From Bacteroidota bacterium (GTDB taxonomy: Bacteria; Bacteroidota; Bacteroidia; Flavobacteriales; Flavobacteriaceae): DNA of 43,228 nucleotides. Below, piece after piece: positions 18,378 to 27,105 of this stretch; the stretch's first letter is position 1; each line of letters opens with the position of its first letter. A program made the position numbers and the translations under genes. The DNA lies in NCBI GenBank assembly GCA_947466955.1, contig CANIFM010000003.1, forward strand, positions 1-43,228. Reading direction: 5' to 3'. The notes under the pieces were generated by a model. That model had not been told where the DNA came from and did no database searches. It saw only the letters and a list, made by a program, of their open reading frames with translations.

Positions 18378-20576
18378 ATGTTTAAAAAAACACTCTTACT
18401 ATTTTTTTTATTTATCTTCCAATTTGGATTCTCCCAATCTGAAGTGACTACTGTTGCGGAAATTAAAAATATTATAACCAAATCAGGTGCTCATTTAAGT
18501 AAATTAGAATGTGATAAATCTTTAGTATTAGCAAAAAAAGCACTTGAAAAAGCAATATTAATAAATGACAATGAACTTATTGCTAGATCTTATAATATAA
18601 TAGGATTGAATCTTGATGAATATTATGATTTTGCAAAAGCAATCTTTTTTTTCAATAAAGGTTTAGAATATGCCAATAAAACGAAGAGTGATTTTATAAA
18701 ATATTCATTACACAATAATATTGCTAGAACCTATTGTTTTCGGAACATTGATTTCAAAAAAGGAATTTATCATTATAAAAAAGGCTTGTATTATTCAAAA
18801 TTGCTAAAAGACGACTATGAAATAATGTATGCCAATATTAATATTGCAACTGCTTATTTTGCGATTGATGATTATAATAACGGATTTCCGTATCTAAAAA
18901 CAGTCAAATCATCTGTTGAAAATGGAGAAGAATTGGAAGCTAAAATTTCCTATAATTCCTTACTAGGTGCCTATTATTCCTATAAAAATAATTATGTAGA
19001 TTCTGAAAAATCATATAAAAAAGCATTAGAATTTTGCGGGGAAAATAAACCGGAATTTTTAGAAGGAAATGCGGTAGAAGTATATGACGATATTGCTCGA
19101 ATGTACTCAAAAAAGGAAGATTTTGAAAATGCGTATCTTTATATGGATAAATATAATGTACTAAAAGAAAAGCTATACAATGATGAGCATTCAAAAATAG
19201 AAAGAAAATCTGGAATGAGTATGGTTTTAGATGAGTATAAGCGACAAATTAGTCAATTGGAGATACAAAAAGCGAGACAGATTCAAATAATTTATCAAAC
19301 TAAAGTTATAGGAATATTGTTTATAATTTTGTTCTTAATATTTATTCTATTATTAGTAACTCTTTATAAAGGTTATATTTTTAAGAAAAAAGCAAATCTT
19401 AAACTACTTGAGACTAATAAAAAGTTAAAAATTGCCAAAAAACAAGCCATAGATATTTCCAATCTTAAAACACAATTTATTTCCACAATTAGCCATGAAC
19501 TAAGAACGCCTTTATATGGAGTTGTAGGAATTGTAGATATTTTAAAAGATGAACATCCAGAACTTGCAAAAAGTACTTATATTGATTCTCTTAAATTTTC
19601 TGCAAATTATTTGCTATCTTTAGTAAATGATGTACTACAAATTAGTAAAATCGAAAACAAGCAAATTGCATTAGAAAAAACGACTTTTAATATTTTCGAT
19701 GAAATGAATTCTATTTTAGAGACAATAAGTGTTTTATTTAAAATGAATCATAATAACATATCTTTTAAAATTGATGAAAAAATTCCTAAACAGTTAATTG
19801 GTGATAAGGATAGATTGTCACAAATATTAATTAATCTGATTAGTAATTCATTGAAATTTACAAAAGAAGGAGAAGTTATATTAACTGTTAATTTATTAAA
19901 TACTAAGGATAATTTTAGCCATATTGAATTTGAAGTTAAAGATACAGGAATTGGAATTGCACTCGAAAACCAAACAAAAATTTTCGATAGATTCGTACAA
20001 CTTAATGATGCTAACGTTAATTATCAAGGTTCTGGTTTAGGATTGTCAATAGTTAAAAAGTTAATAGATTTATTTGATACTAAGATTCAACTTCAAAGTG
20101 AACTAGGAAAAGGAACTACTTTTAATTTTACAATTAAATTTAAAAATGTTAGTTCGGAATCGTCTGAAATTGCAAATGTGGAAATTGTAAATACTGTATT
20201 TTCAAATCTTAAGGTCTTAATCGTTGAAGATAATAAGATAAATCAATTAGTAACGAGAAAGATTCTAGAGAAAAGCCAATGCAACTGCACTGTTGTAGAA
20301 GCTGGAATAGAAGCTCTTGAAATTCTAGAAACAGAAACTTTTGATTTGATTTTAATGGATATTAACATGCCTGGAATGAATGGCTTTGAAACAACAATCA
20401 AGATTAGGCAAAATAATATTAAAACACCAATTATTGCTTTAACGGCATTTTCTAAACATGAAATTGAACAGGAAGCCATTATATCTGGTATGGATGCAGT
20501 TGTTATTAAGCCTTATAAAACATCAGAATTATATTCAATTATATCAGAATTGGTACAGAAAAAAAACGCTGATTAA
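18378..20576 (+). CDS. TPR-containing hybrid sensor histidine kinase/response regulator
   Basis: A membrane-bound signalling protein. Order: signal peptide (MFKKTLLLFFLFIFQFGFSQ), a periplasmic TPR-type helical region (about 60-270), a transmembrane helix (about 310-332), HisKA with the phospho-acceptor His373 in STISHELRTPLYG, and HATPase_c with N-box LINLISNSLKFTKEG, DTGIGI and GSGLGLSIVKKLI. A C-terminal receiver domain has VEDNKIN, phospho-acceptor Asp661 in LMDINMPGMNGF, TALTA-type switch (IALTAF) and KPY. The periplasmic TPR sensor is typical of Bacteroidetes kinases. No regulator gene or obvious target lies next to it, so the signal is unknown. A TACATTCG sequence upstream may be a TAnnTTCG promoter variant. 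Confidence 0.93.
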   Translation: MFKKTLLLFFLFIFQFGFSQSEVTTVAEIKNIITKSGAHLSKLECDKSLVLAKKALEKAILINDNELIARSYNIIGLNLDEYYDFAKAIFFFNKGLEYANKTKSDFIKYSLHNNIARTYCFRNIDFKKGIYHYKKGLYYSKLLKDDYEIMYANINIATAYFAIDDYNNGFPYLKTVKSSVENGEELEAKISYNSLLGAYYSYKNNYVDSEKSYKKALEFCGENKPEFLEGNAVEVYDDIARMYSKKEDFENAYLYMDKYNVLKEKLYNDEHSKIERKSGMSMVLDEYKRQISQLEIQKARQIQIIYQTKVIGILFIILFLIFILLLVTLYKGYIFKKKANLKLLETNKKLKIAKKQAIDISNLKTQFISTISHELRTPLYGVVGIVDILKDEHPELAKSTYIDSLKFSANYLLSLVNDVLQISKIENKQIALEKTTFNIFDEMNSILETISVLFKMNHNNISFKIDEKIPKQLIGDKDRLSQILINLISNSLKFTKEGEVILTVNLLNTKDNFSHIEFEVKDTGIGIALENQTKIFDRFVQLNDANVNYQGSGLGLSIVKKLIDLFDTKIQLQSELGKGTTFNFTIKFKNVSSESSEIANVEIVNTVFSNLKVLIVEDNKINQLVTRKILEKSQCNCTVVEAGIEALEILETETFDLILMDINMPGMNGFETTIKIRQNNIKTPIIALTAFSKHEIEQEAIISGMDAVVIKPYKTSELYSIISELVQKKNAD

Positions 20577-20590
20577 TACCAGCGTTTCTT
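20564..20590 (+). terminator. Intrinsic terminator overlapping the kinase stop codon
   Basis: Stem AAACGCTG (20564-20571) with CAGCGTTT (20580-20587), 8-nt loop, then CTTTT. The TAA stop of the kinase (20574-20576) lies inside the loop, so the final codons double as the terminator's left arm. Confidence 0.75.
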
Positions 20591-20638
20591 TTCTGTTTTG
20601 AAATAGCATAAAACAAAACAGATATAAATAGGTTTGAA

Positions 20639-21103
20639 CTATTTAATTGGAATGTTTTTCAATGCTTTTTTCTTCGCACCTTCTTTTTTAGAAACGGTTA
20701 CATGAAGAATACCATCTTTATAAATGGCTTCAATTTTGTTTTCATCGACATAATCAGGAAGGGTGAATGATCTGTAAAAAGATTGATAATTAAATTCTTT
20801 ACGAACGTAATCTTCTTTTTTATTTTTTTCTTCTTTTTCTTCTCGTTTTTCAGATGAAATTGCAAGTAGATTGTTGTCGATTTCTACCTTGAAATCTTCT
20901 TTTTTCATTCCTGGAGCTGCCAATTCAATTACCAGTTTAGTGTCGGTTTCTTTGAGATTTACCGAAGGCAAACTTGTTCCCAATGCTGAATAATTTCTGT
21001 CGGTCCAATCAAAGATGTCTCTCGAAAAAAAATCATCAAAAAGAGTATTCGCTGCCTTACTTACTGACGGAAATAATCCATCTTTTTTAACTAATGTTTC
21101 CAT
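20639..21103 (-). CDS. Hsp20/alpha-crystallin family small heat shock protein
   Basis: An ATP-independent holdase chaperone of 154 aa. The alpha-crystallin domain spans about residues 45-140 and contains VNLKETDTKLVIELAAPGMKKEDFKVEIDNN and the beta-strand FYRSFTLPDYVDENKIEAIYKDGILHVTVSKK. An N-terminal DDFFSRDIF segment and the basic C-terminal tail ALKNIPIK, with its I-x-I-type anchor, complete the family layout. A minus-strand TAAATTTG box lies 36 nt upstream. No CIRCE-like inverted repeat was seen in the 176-nt upstream gap. Confidence 0.94.
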   Translation of the reverse strand: METLVKKDGLFPSVSKAANTLFDDFFSRDIFDWTDRNYSALGTSLPSVNLKETDTKLVIELAAPGMKKEDFKVEIDNNLLAISSEKREEKEEKNKKEDYVRKEFNYQSFYRSFTLPDYVDENKIEAIYKDGILHVTVSKKEGAKKKALKNIPIK

Positions 21104-21138
21104 GTTTTTTTAATTAAATGATTTATAATTTATTCTAT

Positions 21139-21146
21139 CAAATTTA
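21139..21146 (-). promoter_or_regulatory. Promoter -7 element of the hsp20 gene
   Basis: The minus-strand TAAATTTG matches TAnnTTTG and ends 35 nt before the ATG at 21103. This suggests the primary sigma factor rather than a distinct heat-shock promoter. Confidence 0.45.
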
Positions 21147-21279
21147 GATAAAATAAGTATTTACAAATCGTAAATTAACAGTTAAAACGTTGAAATGTAG
21201 TTGTTTATAGACGAATTACAGTTTCGTTAAATTCCAGTAAGATTTCGTTTATAATTTAAGATAAAAATTAGTAAGCAGT

Positions 21280-22533
21280 TTAGTACCAGCGCTTTTTATT
21301 CTGTTTAGAAACATTAGATTTTCTGGATTTATTAGCTTCGCCGCTTCTATTAGAATTATTTTGTGCAGCCGCAGGAGCTGTTTCTGGACTTCCGCTATGC
21401 CAAGGATAAGGATGATCTGAAACCGTTTTCACATCAACTTTTATCAATTTTTGGATGTCTTTCCAATACGCATGTTCGTCTTTACTACAAAATGAAATCG
21501 CAATTCCACCATTTCCGGCACGTCCTGTTCTACCAATTCTGTGCACGTAGGTTTCAGGAATATTAGGTAAATCAAAATTGATTACAAATGGCAGTTGATC
21601 GATGTCAATTCCACGAGCAGCAATGTCAGTGGCAACAAGAACGCCAACTTCTTTATTTTTAAAAGCATCTAAAACACGTTGTCTTGCATTTTGAGATTTA
21701 TCGCCGTGAATGGCTTCTGCAGCAATATTTTGTTTTCTCAACGCTTTTACAACATTGTCAGCCCCGTGTTTCGTTCTTGAAAACACCAAAACATCCGATA
21801 GATTTTCATTTTTTATTAAATGGTATAACAAATTTCTTTTTTCAGTTTTATCAACAAAATAGACTCTTTGTTCTACATTTTCCGCTGTTGACGAAACGGG
21901 TGAAACCGAAACTGTTGCAGGATCTTGAAGAAACATTTCTGCTAATTCCCGAATTGCTATTGGCATTGTAGCCGAAAAGAATAAAGTTTGTCTGTTTTTT
22001 GGAGTCAATTTAACGATTTTCTTCACGTCATTTACAAATCCCATGTCTAACATTTGATCTGCTTCGTCAAGGACTAAAGTATGCAAATGATCTAAATCTA
22101 TGAATCCTTGTTTGTGTAAATCTAATAATCGACCAGGAGTTGCCACCAAAATATCGACACCATTTCTCAAAGTATCAACTTGTGGATTTTGCGAAACCCC
22201 ACCAAATATAGTAAGTTGTGTTAAATTTGTGTATTTTCCATACGCCTCAAAACTTTGCCCAATTTGAACTGCTAATTCCCTTGTTGGCGTTACAACTAAA
22301 GCACGAATTTGTTTTGCTTTTTTTGTAGAACCAACAATTCGGTGCAATTGATGAATAATTGGTATTGCAAATGCGCCCGTTTTTCCTGTTCCCGTTTGTG
22401 CGCAACCAATTAAATCTTGACCCGCCAAAACAATTGGAATTGCTTGTTCTTGAATTGGTGTTGCTTCTGTATAGCCTAATTCAAATACGGCTTTTTGGAT
22501 ACTTTTTGAAAGTGATAAATCTTCGAATAACAT
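21280..22533 (-). CDS. DEAD-box ATP-dependent RNA helicase (RhlE-like)
   Basis: An RNA helicase of 417 aa with all core motifs: Q-motif LGYTEATPIQEQAIP, Walker A AQTGTGKTGAF, PTRELA, GG, TPGRLLD, the DEAD box VLDEADQMLDMGF, SAT (FFSATMP), and HRIGRTGRAG. The C-terminal tail (about 375-417) is basic and low-complexity (SNRSGEANKSRKSNVSKQNKKRWY), suited to RNA binding in cold adaptation or ribosome assembly. The subfamily label RhlE is by overall resemblance. The minus-strand promoter TATCTTTG is at 22578-22585. Confidence 0.93.
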   Translation of the reverse strand: MLFEDLSLSKSIQKAVFELGYTEATPIQEQAIPIVLAGQDLIGCAQTGTGKTGAFAIPIIHQLHRIVGSTKKAKQIRALVVTPTRELAVQIGQSFEAYGKYTNLTQLTIFGGVSQNPQVDTLRNGVDILVATPGRLLDLHKQGFIDLDHLHTLVLDEADQMLDMGFVNDVKKIVKLTPKNRQTLFFSATMPIAIRELAEMFLQDPATVSVSPVSSTAENVEQRVYFVDKTEKRNLLYHLIKNENLSDVLVFSRTKHGADNVVKALRKQNIAAEAIHGDKSQNARQRVLDAFKNKEVGVLVATDIAARGIDIDQLPFVINFDLPNIPETYVHRIGRTGRAGNGGIAISFCSKDEHAYWKDIQKLIKVDVKTVSDHPYPWHSGSPETAPAAAQNNSNRSGEANKSRKSNVSKQNKKRWY

Positions 22534-22577
22534 ATTTTTGATATTTAGAATTTAGTATTAGGTACTAAAATTCTCTG

Positions 22578-22585
22578 CAAAGATA
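22578..22585 (-). promoter_or_regulatory. Promoter -7 element of the DEAD-box helicase gene
   Basis: The minus-strand TATCTTTG matches TAnnTTTG, giving a leader of roughly 40 nt before the ATG at 22533. Confidence 0.5.
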
Positions 22586-22642
22586 GGTTTTATTAATTAT
22601 ATCACTATTTTTTGCGCTTAAAGCAAATGTAAACGTATTGAT

Positions 22643-23692
22643 TTATTGATTATTTGTAGGGTTTACATAATTGGCTTTCATAAAATCGGTAACCAAATAA
22701 CCAATTAATTTTCCAATTAAATGCGTGTTTTTTTCGTCACCTAAATCAGGAGCGCCTTCGCAAATATGAAGATATGATGCATTTTGATTGTTTCCAAAGT
22801 GATAGATAAATTGGCGTAATTTCTCAACCGAAAAACCGCTCAATGTCATAGCGCTACTCGCAATATTAGGAATCGCATCAAGATCTATTTCAATTCCAAA
22901 ACAGTCTTCTTTGATAAATTCCAGTGCTACATTCATTTCAGGTTCAAACTTTTTTTGCTTTCTAATTTGAATTTCATCGTAGGTATTAAATTTTACACGA
23001 TCTTCAATTTTTTTCAAAGAATCTAAAACACTTTTAGAAGTATAATTTTCATGCAATCCAAAGATGAAATATTTATGTAAAAATCCTTCTTCATAGGCAT
23101 ACGAAAAACCATTTCCACTGTGACGACCTTCCAAAATTCTAAAATCGGAATGCGCATCAAAATTAATTGCATTAATAGGTTTCCCTTTTGCCAATGCAAC
23201 GCCTTTAATATTTCCGTAAGAATTATTATGACCACCTCCAATAATGATTGGGGTTTTACCCGCTTTTATGATATTAAATATGATATGAGAAACTTCTTTA
23301 TCGATTTTATGAACCAATTGATTTAACTTTTTTCTATCATTTACAGCATTAAAATCTAATTTTTGACTTTCCGCCATTTCATCCGTAACATCTAATTGTC
23401 CTAAAACAAGCAATTGACTTCCTTTGCAAAACCGATTGTGTTGAATATTTGCAATGCTTTTTATAGCACTTTCCCAAGCCGAAGCGGCTCCTGGGCGACC
23501 ATAATTAGCTCTAACTCCAATGTCTTCAGGGATTCCAAACAAAACGTATTTTACTTCACAGGTTTTCAAAAATGAAATTGCATCAGAATTTATAGGAACA
23601 GTAATCATTTTTTCGCCAAATTTCACTTCTCCACATCTGAAGTTGGTAACTTTTGCAAGGTCGTTAACCGTGAAGGGAATCAATTTTTCCAT
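22643..23692 (-). CDS. hutG: Formimidoylglutamase (arginase/ureohydrolase family)
   Basis: Hydrolyses N-formimidoyl-L-glutamate to glutamate and formamide, the last step of one histidine-degradation route. The dinuclear Mn site of the ureohydrolase fold is complete: the His in IIGGGHNNSYGN, the NFDAHSDFR motif (D-x-H-x-D), and IEIDLDAI (D-x-D). Arginase or agmatinase are alternative members of the fold. The nearby imidazolonepropionase gene on the same strand makes the histidine-pathway role most likely. The two hut genes are separated by an oppositely oriented gene and each has its own promoter, so they are not one operon. Confidence 0.85.
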   Translation of the reverse strand: MEKLIPFTVNDLAKVTNFRCGEVKFGEKMITVPINSDAISFLKTCEVKYVLFGIPEDIGVRANYGRPGAASAWESAIKSIANIQHNRFCKGSQLLVLGQLDVTDEMAESQKLDFNAVNDRKKLNQLVHKIDKEVSHIIFNIIKAGKTPIIIGGGHNNSYGNIKGVALAKGKPINAINFDAHSDFRILEGRHSGNGFSYAYEEGFLHKYFIFGLHENYTSKSVLDSLKKIEDRVKFNTYDEIQIRKQKKFEPEMNVALEFIKEDCFGIEIDLDAIPNIASSAMTLSGFSVEKLRQFIYHFGNNQNASYLHICEGAPDLGDEKNTHLIGKLIGYLVTDFMKANYVNPTNNQ

Positions 23693-23708
23693 AGAAATTT
23701 TCTTTCCT

Positions 23709-23716
23709 CAAAAATA
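23709..23716 (-). promoter_or_regulatory. Promoter -7 element of hutG
   Basis: The minus-strand TATTTTTG fits TAnnTTTG and lies 16 nt before the ATG at 23692. Confidence 0.45.
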
Positions 23717-23781
23717 ATATAATTTATTTACCTACGTTATTAGAATATAAATTATTATTTTCGTAAAAAATTAATCAAAAC

Positions 23782-24666
23782 ATGGAAAATCAAAAAAGTA
23801 ATTCAAGTCTAAAAGCAATAATTATTGCATTATCAGTACTCTTAGCAATAAGTTTAGTTTATATCTACAAAATAACTTCTGATGCCAATGCAACTCAAAC
23901 TAAATTAACTACAACAATTACAGAAAAAGAATCTGTATTAAAAGATTTGCAAGCATTAAAATCTACTTATGACGCTGCAATTGCTGAAAACACTTCTATG
24001 TCTGATGAATTAGTTGCTGAAAGAGATAAAGTTGTTGCTTTGATGGCAAATTTGCAAAAATCTAAAGGTGATGTTGCTTCAATGGCAAAATACAAAAAAC
24101 AATTCCTTGAATTAGAATCAAAAATGAAAGGTTTAGTTGCTGAAAACGAAGGTTTAAAGAAAGACAACACCGTTTTAACAGTTCAACGTGACAGTACAAT
24201 TGTTGTTCTTGGAGAATCTAAAAAATTCAATGAAGTTTTAGTTGGTCAAAATGAAGATTTAGCTAAAACAGTTGAAAAAGGATCTAAATTAAGTGTATTG
24301 AATTTAAAAACGGCTGCTTTTAAAGTAAGAAGTTCTGGAAAAGAAATTGCAACAGATAAAGCAAGTCGTGCTGATATTTTAAAAATTAGCTTCACAATCG
24401 CTGAAAATTCTATTGCAAAATCAGGTGATAAAAAATATTATGTTCAAGTAATTGATAGTAAAAGTAACGTTATTGGTGAAAAACAAACAGAGGCTTTTGC
24501 TGATAAAACGTTGACATATAGCTTTGTTGCCAATGTTAAATATGAAAATAAAACGGTTGATGTAACTCAAAATTTACCAAGTGATAAACTTGAAAAAGGA
24601 ACTTATTTTGTAAATGTTTTTGACAAAGGGGAATTGGTTTCTAAATCAAGTTTTTCATTGAAATAG
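23782..24666 (+). CDS. Membrane-anchored coiled-coil protein, function unknown
   Basis: A 294-aa protein with one N-terminal transmembrane segment (about 11-29, AIIIALSVLLAISLVYIYK). A long heptad-rich coiled coil follows (about 32-165, with ESVLKDLQALKSTYDAAIAEN and FLELESKMKGLVAENEGLKK). The C-terminal ~110 residues look beta-rich and globular (FKVRSSGKEIATDKASRADILKISFTIAENS). It resembles a conserved flavobacterial family sometimes auto-annotated as a chromosome-partitioning or hypothetical protein; I see no ATPase motif. Type II membrane topology is likely, with the coiled coil in the periplasm. It sits between hutG and hutI without an evident link to histidine use. Confidence 0.75.
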   Translation: MENQKSNSSLKAIIIALSVLLAISLVYIYKITSDANATQTKLTTTITEKESVLKDLQALKSTYDAAIAENTSMSDELVAERDKVVALMANLQKSKGDVASMAKYKKQFLELESKMKGLVAENEGLKKDNTVLTVQRDSTIVVLGESKKFNEVLVGQNEDLAKTVEKGSKLSVLNLKTAAFKVRSSGKEIATDKASRADILKISFTIAENSIAKSGDKKYYVQVIDSKSNVIGEKQTEAFADKTLTYSFVANVKYENKTVDVTQNLPSDKLEKGTYFVNVFDKGELVSKSSFSLK

Positions 24667-24685
24667 TCAACTTTTAGTTATAAAT

Positions 24686-24719
24686 AAAAAGGGATTCGTG
24701 ACAAACGAATCCCTTTTTT
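24686..24719. terminator. Bidirectional intrinsic terminator
   Basis: A-run, GGGATTCGT (24691-24699), 5-nt loop, ACGAATCCC (24705-24713), T-run. It is symmetric enough to serve both the coiled-coil gene (plus strand) and hutI (minus strand), whose stop is 11 nt away. Confidence 0.92.
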
Positions 24720-24729
24720 ATTAATATTA

Positions 24730-25965
24730 CTAAATAATATTCCCTCCAATAATTACAGTATCTATTAGGTTGCTTCCAAATGCGTATGGCAACTGATAAA
24801 AAGAGCTAATTGGCTTAGTGATAATGATATTGGCTTTTTTACCTATTGTAATACTTCCATGCGTTTCAGAAATTCCCATTGCAAAAGCACCGTTAATTGT
24901 GGCTGCATTGATAGCTTCTTCGGGTGTCATTTTCATTTTTATGCAAGCCGTAGCGACCACAAAATTCATATTTCCAGAAGGAGTAGAGCCAGGATTGAAA
25001 TCGGTGGCTAATGCCAATGGTAATCCTGCCGAAATCATTTCTCGCGCAGGCGTGTAAGGAATACTCAAAAAATAAGAACACGAAGGCAACGCAACGGGCA
25101 TGGTTTCAGTGTTTTTTAAGGCTTCAATATCTTCAGAATTCATAACTTCAAGATGATCCACAGAAAGTGCATTGTATTGTACAGCTGCTTTAATTCCACC
25201 AATAGCATTGAATTGATTGACGTGAATTTTCGGAATTAATCCAAATTGTATTCCTGCAGCCATAATTTGCTCCGTTTCCTCTACTGAAAAATAACCCATT
25301 TCACAAAAAACATCTATAAAATCAGCAAGTTGTTCTTTGGCAATTTGAGGAATCATTTCATTGATAATTAAATCAATATAACCTTTATGATTTTCTTTAT
25401 ATTCTATTGGAAATGCATGCGCACCAAGGAAAGTAGCTTTAATAGCAATTGGATAATTGGATTTTAGTTTTTGAATTACCCGAAGCATTTTCAATTCTCC
25501 TTCAACATAAAGTCCGTAACCCGATTTAATTTCTACCGCTCCAGTTCCTAATTTCATTACTTCTTCCAACCGAACTTTTGATTGATTATAAAGCTCTTCT
25601 TCCGAAGTTTCGTTGAGTTTTTTAGCCGAATTTAGAATTCCACCGCCGCGATTGGCAATTTCTTCATACGACAAACCATTAATTCTATCTACAAATTCTT
25701 GCTCTCTATTTCCTGCATAAACGATATGCGTATGGCTGTCACACCAAGTTGGCAGAACCATTTTCCCAGCGGCATCAATCGTAGTATCTGCGTTAGTTTC
25801 TGGACAATTGTCCATTGCTCCAAAAGCAGCAATTGTATCATTTTCTATTAATAAAAAGGCATTTTTAATAGTTGGAAGTACACTCATTTCTGCTCCAGAA
25901 ACTTTTAAAATTCCTTTTTCACGAACTTGAATTAACTCTTTTATATTGATGATTAAAATTTTCAT
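24730..25965 (-). CDS. hutI: Imidazolonepropionase
   Basis: A metal-dependent amidohydrolase that opens 4-imidazolone-5-propionate to N-formimidoyl-glutamate, the substrate of HutG. Family motifs include LPTWCDSHTHIVYAGNREQEF (metal-binding H-x-H), RGGGILNSAK, EIKSGYGL, FLGAHAFP, ATDFNPGS and the C-terminal NAATINGAFAMGI. The track's start at 26022 adds 19 residues (MSKFKNYYKIQSIFTKNHY) upstream of MKILIINIKELIQV. The internal ATG at 25963-25965 gives 411 aa, the usual family length. The predicted promoter (26020-26027) lies at the very start of the longer ORF, which supports the shorter protein. Confidence 0.94.
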   Translation of the reverse strand: MKILIINIKELIQVREKGILKVSGAEMSVLPTIKNAFLLIENDTIAAFGAMDNCPETNADTTIDAAGKMVLPTWCDSHTHIVYAGNREQEFVDRINGLSYEEIANRGGGILNSAKKLNETSEEELYNQSKVRLEEVMKLGTGAVEIKSGYGLYVEGELKMLRVIQKLKSNYPIAIKATFLGAHAFPIEYKENHKGYIDLIINEMIPQIAKEQLADFIDVFCEMGYFSVEETEQIMAAGIQFGLIPKIHVNQFNAIGGIKAAVQYNALSVDHLEVMNSEDIEALKNTETMPVALPSCSYFLSIPYTPAREMISAGLPLALATDFNPGSTPSGNMNFVVATACIKMKMTPEEAINAATINGAFAMGISETHGSITIGKKANIIITKPISSFYQLPYAFGSNLIDTVIIGGNII

Positions 25966-26019
25966 GTAATGATTTTTAGTAAAAATACTCTGAATTTTAT
26001 AATAATTCTTAAATTTAGA

Positions 26020-26027
26020 CAAAATTA
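26020..26027 (-). promoter_or_regulatory. Promoter -7 element of hutI
   Basis: The minus-strand TAATTTTG matches TAnnTTTG, about 54 nt upstream of the ATG at 25965. It ends only 7 nt from the divergent corA start codon, so the hutI and corA promoters must overlap. Confidence 0.45.
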
Positions 26028-26033
26028 GACATT

Positions 26034-27104
26034 GTGAGAAAAATTAGATACAAAAAAGGCAGAAAAGTTCAACCTTCAATATTAGAATATACGGGCGTTC
26101 ATAAGAAATTACAAACCGAAATGCAATTGTTTGTCTATGATGATATTGATTTAACGGAATATCCTGATTTTAAAATCAATGAATTTCCTGAAACATTGGA
26201 TTTAAATAAGATAAATTGGTTGAACATCCATGGTTTGAACGATATTGAATTGATAAAATCTATTGGGACTTTCTTAGATGTTGATAATTTTATTTTAGGG
26301 GATATTTTAAATACCACCAGAAGAACAAAATTAGATGAATTTCACGATGTTTTATTTTTCAATATAAAATCACTTTTACCAACGGAACATTCCGATAATA
26401 TTTCTGTTGAACAAATTAGTTTCTTGATAAAAGAAGGAGTTTTAGTATCCTTTCAAGAAAAAAGAAGCGATTTCTTTGCTCATATTCGGGAGCGAATTAG
26501 AACCCATTCTGGAATTGTAAGAACTAAAAAGGCGGATTATTTACTTTATTTATTGCTTGATGCGATAATGGAAAATTTCTATATTACCATTGAAGCGGAA
26601 GAAGACAAGGTGGAATTGTTAATTAGCCTTTCTAAAACCAGTGCCAATCCTTCTATTTTGGTGCAAATTGAGAAACACCGTGATAATTTCAACTTTTTGA
26701 AACGTTCTATTATTCCGTTACGGGATTCCTTATATTCAATTAAAAGCATCAAAGATGATGATGTTTTCAATGCGATTGCTCATGAAAATTTCAGCTTTTT
26801 TGCTCGTTTACACCAAAAAAGTTTAGAACTTTTGGATCAAATTGATGATGATATGGTTACGCTTGATAGTGCGTCAAATTTCTTTTTTTCTTCCCAAAAC
26901 CACAAGATGAATGAGGTTATGAAGATTTTGACGGTAGTTTCTGCAATATTTATTCCTTTGACTTTTATTGTCGGAGTTTATGGAATGAATTTTGAAAATA
27001 TGCCAGAATTGAAAAATCCAAATGGCTATTTTATTGTTATTGGAATTATGTTTTCTATTGTAATTGGTATGGTTTATTACTTTAAAAAACGCAATTGGTT
27101 TTAA
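26034..27104 (+). CDS. corA: Magnesium/cobalt transporter CorA
   Basis: A homopentameric inner-membrane divalent-cation channel of 356 aa. A large N-terminal cytoplasmic alpha/beta domain leads into the long stalk helix, and two C-terminal transmembrane helices carry the diagnostic GMN motif in VGVYGMNFENMPE. The last residues (YYFKKRNWF) are the usual basic tail. The predicted start is GTG; no better in-frame ATG lies before conserved sequence (RKVQPSILEYTG). Two nucleotides separate its stop from the converging aldehyde dehydrogenase gene. Confidence 0.95.
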   Translation: MRKIRYKKGRKVQPSILEYTGVHKKLQTEMQLFVYDDIDLTEYPDFKINEFPETLDLNKINWLNIHGLNDIELIKSIGTFLDVDNFILGDILNTTRRTKLDEFHDVLFFNIKSLLPTEHSDNISVEQISFLIKEGVLVSFQEKRSDFFAHIRERIRTHSGIVRTKKADYLLYLLLDAIMENFYITIEAEEDKVELLISLSKTSANPSILVQIEKHRDNFNFLKRSIIPLRDSLYSIKSIKDDDVFNAIAHENFSFFARLHQKSLELLDQIDDDMVTLDSASNFFFSSQNHKMNEVMKILTVVSAIFIPLTFIVGVYGMNFENMPELKNPNGYFIVIGIMFSIVIGMVYYFKKRNWF

Positions 27105-27105
27105 T

